In this document: positions 3,277 through 5,362 of the stretch, one piece after another
Layout: each line of letters begins with the position of its first letter
Position numbering within the stretch: the stretch's first letter is position 1
Assembly: GCA_023421115.1 (NCBI GenBank)
Contig: JAEZUI010000205.1
Span: 1-5,362, forward strand
Reading direction: 5' to 3'
Origin: Bacillota bacterium
GTDB lineage: Bacteria > Bacillota > Clostridia > Acetivibrionales > Acetivibrionaceae
Length of the DNA: 5,362 nt
Notes under the pieces: model-generated
Database searches by the model: none
What the model was told of the DNA's origin: nothing
Seen by the model: the letters and a program-made list of their open reading frames with translations, nothing else
Position numbers and translations under genes: made by a program

Positions 3277-5362
3277 ATGAAGAAACACATCAGTTTTGTA
3301 CATAACACGCGAATTCATATATCGAAATTTCTATGGATTATTTTAATTGCTAATTGTATCATTTTTCCGACTAATTCTTATGCTATTTCCGGGACAATAA
3401 ATTTTACCGGTATTGACTGGTCTGAAACAGGAGATACCGTAACAGATGGTCAAACTGGAAGTGTTTGTGCATCAGACATTGCAGGAATTGTTATTGATAT
3501 TTTTGGATCTAATGATAAAACTACTAAGATAGGTAAGTTTATTTATCTTGACTTTCAAAATGTCATTACACCTTCCGATGTGCCAAGTTACACATACAAT
3601 TATATTGTTATCAAAAGCAGGGATGGCAGTAATTTTAGCCTTCAATCCATTTACATAAATAATTGCAACATGACAGAAGATGCGGTTTATGTAGAAGGAA
3701 GAAGAGATGGGTCTTCTCAAGGTACAGTTAATCTTACACTTGATGCAGGAGGTATGCCGACTCAATTCAATTCTTCTAACGGGTTGACACCATCGATTTT
3801 TCAAAATATTGATGAAGTGGTCATCTCTTCAAATACACCAAGTGCAGAGGATATAACGGCAGGAATAGGAAGCATTCAGATTGGAGATCCAGTGCTACCG
3901 ACTGTTGTGTTGGCAGCTGATACAACAGGAAACAGTGTGGACAATGACCTGGAAATCACTTATGCTGCCGATGTAGCATTTGAAATTGGTATCACAGGTG
4001 TAAGCTATAACGGGAACACGTTGACTGTCAATCAATACACGGTATCTAGTGGTAAAGTGACTTTGAAACCAAGTGTTGGGGACAATACATACCTGAGGAC
4101 ACCAGGCACAGCAGATGTTGTGATTACAGCATCAGGTTACGGCAATTCAACAGTATCCCAAACTATCCAAGCAGGAGCGGTAGAAACACTTGAAGTGGCC
4201 ACACAGCCTGTACCAGGGGCAGCAAGCGGAAATGCATTTGCAACTCAACCAGTGCTGAAGCTGAAAGACCAATACGGAAATTACTGTACAACAGGTGTTT
4301 CGGCAGCAGCAAATGTAGTGGCGACAGCAAAGAGCGGCACGGGCTCGTGGAGCATAGGAGGAACTGCAACCAAAGGGGCAGTAGCTGGGACAGCAACATT
4401 TACTGACCTGGTCTGTACGTTGACAACAACAGGAAACGGAAGTATGACTTTTACGAGCGGAATTAAGACAGTAGACAGCTCAACATTTACCATTCCACAA
4501 AATGGAGCAAAGGCACTTACAGCCGATACGACAAGCAACAGTGTGGACAATGACCTGGAGATTACCTTTGTTGCCGATGCAGCCTTTGAAAATGCCATCA
4601 CAGGAGTAACCTATAACGGTAATACACTGACTGCCAATCAATACACTGTATCCAGCGGCAAGGTGACTCTGAAGCCGAGCGTTGGTGATAATACCTACCT
4701 GAGGACACCGGACACAGCAAACGTTGTGATTACAGCATCAGGTTACGGCAATTCAACAGTATCCCAAACTATCCAAGCAGGAGTGGTAGAAACACTTGAA
4801 GTGACCACACAGCCTGTGCCAGGGGGAGCAAGTGGAGATGCATTTGCAGCTCAACCAGTGGTGAAGCTGAAAGACCAATACGGAAATTACTGTACAACAG
4901 GGATTTCAGCAACGGCAAACGTAGTGGCAACAGCAAAGAGTGGGACAGGTTCATGGAGTATAGGCGGAACGACAACGAAAGCTGCAATGGCAGGAACAGC
5001 AACATTCACCGATCTGACATGTACATTGACAACAACAGGGAATGGAAACATAACCTTTACAAGCGGAATTAAGACAGTTGACAGTTCAACATTTACCATT
5101 CCTCAAAATGTGGGAAAGGCACTTACCGCAGATACAACAGGGAACAGCGTGGATAATGATTTGGAAATTACATTTGCTGCAGATGCAGCCTTTGAAAGTG
5201 CCATCACAGGGGTAAGCTATAACGGAAACACATTGACTGCCAATCAATACACGATATCCAGCGGTAAAGTTACTTTGAAGCCAAGTGTTGGGGACAATAC
5301 ATACCTCCAGACACCGGGTACGGCAAATGTTGTGGTTACAGCATCAGGATACGGCAACTCAA
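3277..5362 (+). CDS. secreted repeat protein with DUF1533/Shr-like HID and Ig-like domains (3' end outside window)
   Basis: This is a large extracellular protein, at least 695 residues, cut by the window end. ATG 3277 follows GTGAGGG (3264-3270) at a six-base spacing. Residues 1-36 form a signal peptide: a long basic n-region, the hydrophobic core FLWIILIANCIIF (18-30), and cleavage expected after SYA (36). Residues 37-208 form a unique beta-rich domain beginning SGTINFTGIDWSETGDTV. From residue 214 the protein consists of 202-residue tandem units. Each has a DUF1533 domain (Pfam Shr-like HID; recognisable LTADTT, ITGVSYNGNTL, ASGYGNSTVSQTI), at 212-299, 414-501 and from 616 on. Each complete unit then has an Ig-like domain (VETLEV, QPV, KLKDQYGNY, GTATFTDL) at 303-406 and 505-608. 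The HID domain of streptococcal Shr binds haemoglobin, but in clostridial repeat proteins its role is unproven. Adhesion or a cell-surface structural role is the likely job. No anchor is seen because the C-terminus is missing. Confidence 0.88.
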   Translation, partial: MKKHISFVHNTRIHISKFLWIILIANCIIFPTNSYAISGTINFTGIDWSETGDTVTDGQTGSVCASDIAGIVIDIFGSNDKTTKIGKFIYLDFQNVITPSDVPSYTYNYIVIKSRDGSNFSLQSIYINNCNMTEDAVYVEGRRDGSSQGTVNLTLDAGGMPTQFNSSNGLTPSIFQNIDEVVISSNTPSAEDITAGIGSIQIGDPVLPTVVLAADTTGNSVDNDLEITYAADVAFEIGITGVSYNGNTLTVNQYTVSSGKVTLKPSVGDNTYLRTPGTADVVITASGYGNSTVSQTIQAGAVETLEVATQPVPGAASGNAFATQPVLKLKDQYGNYCTTGVSAAANVVATAKSGTGSWSIGGTATKGAVAGTATFTDLVCTLTTTGNGSMTFTSGIKTVDSSTFTIPQNGAKALTADTTSNSVDNDLEITFVADAAFENAITGVTYNGNTLTANQYTVSSGKVTLKPSVGDNTYLRTPDTANVVITASGYGNSTVSQTIQAGVVETLEVTTQPVPGGASGDAFAAQPVVKLKDQYGNYCTTGISATANVVATAKSGTGSWSIGGTTTKAAMAGTATFTDLTCTLTTTGNGNITFTSGIKTVDSSTFTIPQNVGKALTADTTGNSVDNDLEITFAADAAFESAITGVSYNGNTLTANQYTISSGKVTLKPSVGDNTYLQTPGTANVVVTASGYGNS
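3916..5362 (+). repeat. 606-bp in-frame tandem repeat, two full copies plus a partial third
   Basis: Unit 1 spans 3916-4521, unit 2 4522-5127, and unit 3 5128 to the window end (235 bases). Period is exactly 606 bases (202 codons) with no indels between copies. Units 1 and 2 share an uninterrupted identical run of 61 bases (4117-4177 and 4723-4783), while other blocks differ mainly at third codon positions. The repeats lie wholly inside the surface-protein gene and probably continue beyond the window. Confidence 0.95.

Noticed and set aside
3077..3280. 67-residue cysteine-rich ORF overlapping the surface-protein start by ATGA
   Set aside because: Its only start, GTG 3077, lies inside the G run that would be its ribosome site, so spacing is impossible. 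Its codons cover the leader hairpins, and the protein shows no family features beyond a hydrophobic stretch.
3346..3357. Lipoprotein signal (Cys at residue 27 of the surface protein)
   Set aside because: The residue before the cysteine is Asn, which does not fit a lipobox, and a standard cleavage site SYA follows at residue 36.
3472..3804. Minus-strand ORF of 110 codons
   Set aside because: It is fully antisense to the N-terminal domain of the surface protein, whose frame, signal peptide and ribosome site are convincing.
4163..5099. Four minus-strand ORFs within the tandem repeats
   Set aside because: They recur in the same relative places in both units, lack ribosome sites, and are antisense shadows of low-stop Thr/Ala/Gly-rich repeats.
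3916..5362. CRISPR or mobile-element repeat
   Set aside because: The 606-base period is an exact multiple of three, lies inside one open frame and encodes protein domains; no spacers, terminal inverted repeats or transposase are seen.

Overview
This window looks like a chromosomal stretch of a low-GC Gram-positive bacterium (Firmicutes), most likely a clostridium or close relative. The intergenic DNA is AT-rich, Shine-Dalgarno sites are strong, rho-independent hairpin terminators are common, a UUG start occurs, and a YoaP-type acetyltransferase relic, a DUF3788 protein and a DUF1533-repeat surface protein lie together. The species cannot be named from the sequence.

Layout. Positions 1-390 hold no gene. 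They contain small AT-rich inverted repeats and, at 191-291, a chain of stem-loops ending in a terminator-like hairpin with a T run, a possible attenuator or small RNA. A two-gene plus-strand unit follows: a GNAT N-acetyltransferase (391-855) overlapped by a 52-residue basic protein of unknown function (845-1003), then a 17-codon ORF running into a strong terminator (1032-1075). On the minus strand, converging on that terminator, are an unknown 70-residue protein (1097-1309) and a cold-shock protein (1443-1643). The cold-shock gene has a good sigma-A promoter (1769-1797) and a leader of about 120 nt. That leader contains a long hairpin followed by a U-rich tract, so it looks like a leader terminator.

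From about 1950 to 2950 the DNA is a patchwork of gene remains around one intact gene. There is a YoaP-like acetyltransferase pseudogene with a missing N-terminus, a frameshift and a deletion of the catalytic core (1951-2252). A 13-codon ORF follows, then an intact DUF3788 gene (2320-2754), an 18-codon ORF behind an excellent ribosome binding site (2784-2840), and the last 33 codons of a glyoxalase/VOC gene on the minus strand (2844-2945).

After a gene-free stretch of about 330 bases with hairpins, a large secreted protein starts at 3277 and runs off the window end. It has a signal peptide, a unique N-terminal domain of about 170 residues, and 606-bp (202-residue) tandem repeats. Each repeat pairs a DUF1533/Shr-like HID domain with an Ig-like domain carrying two invariant cysteines. 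The repeat DNA is clearly richer in GC than its surroundings and the copies are a mosaic of one another. The genes do not form an obvious single pathway. The most informative features are the cold-shock leader, the decayed YoaP gene and the repeat architecture of the surface protein.
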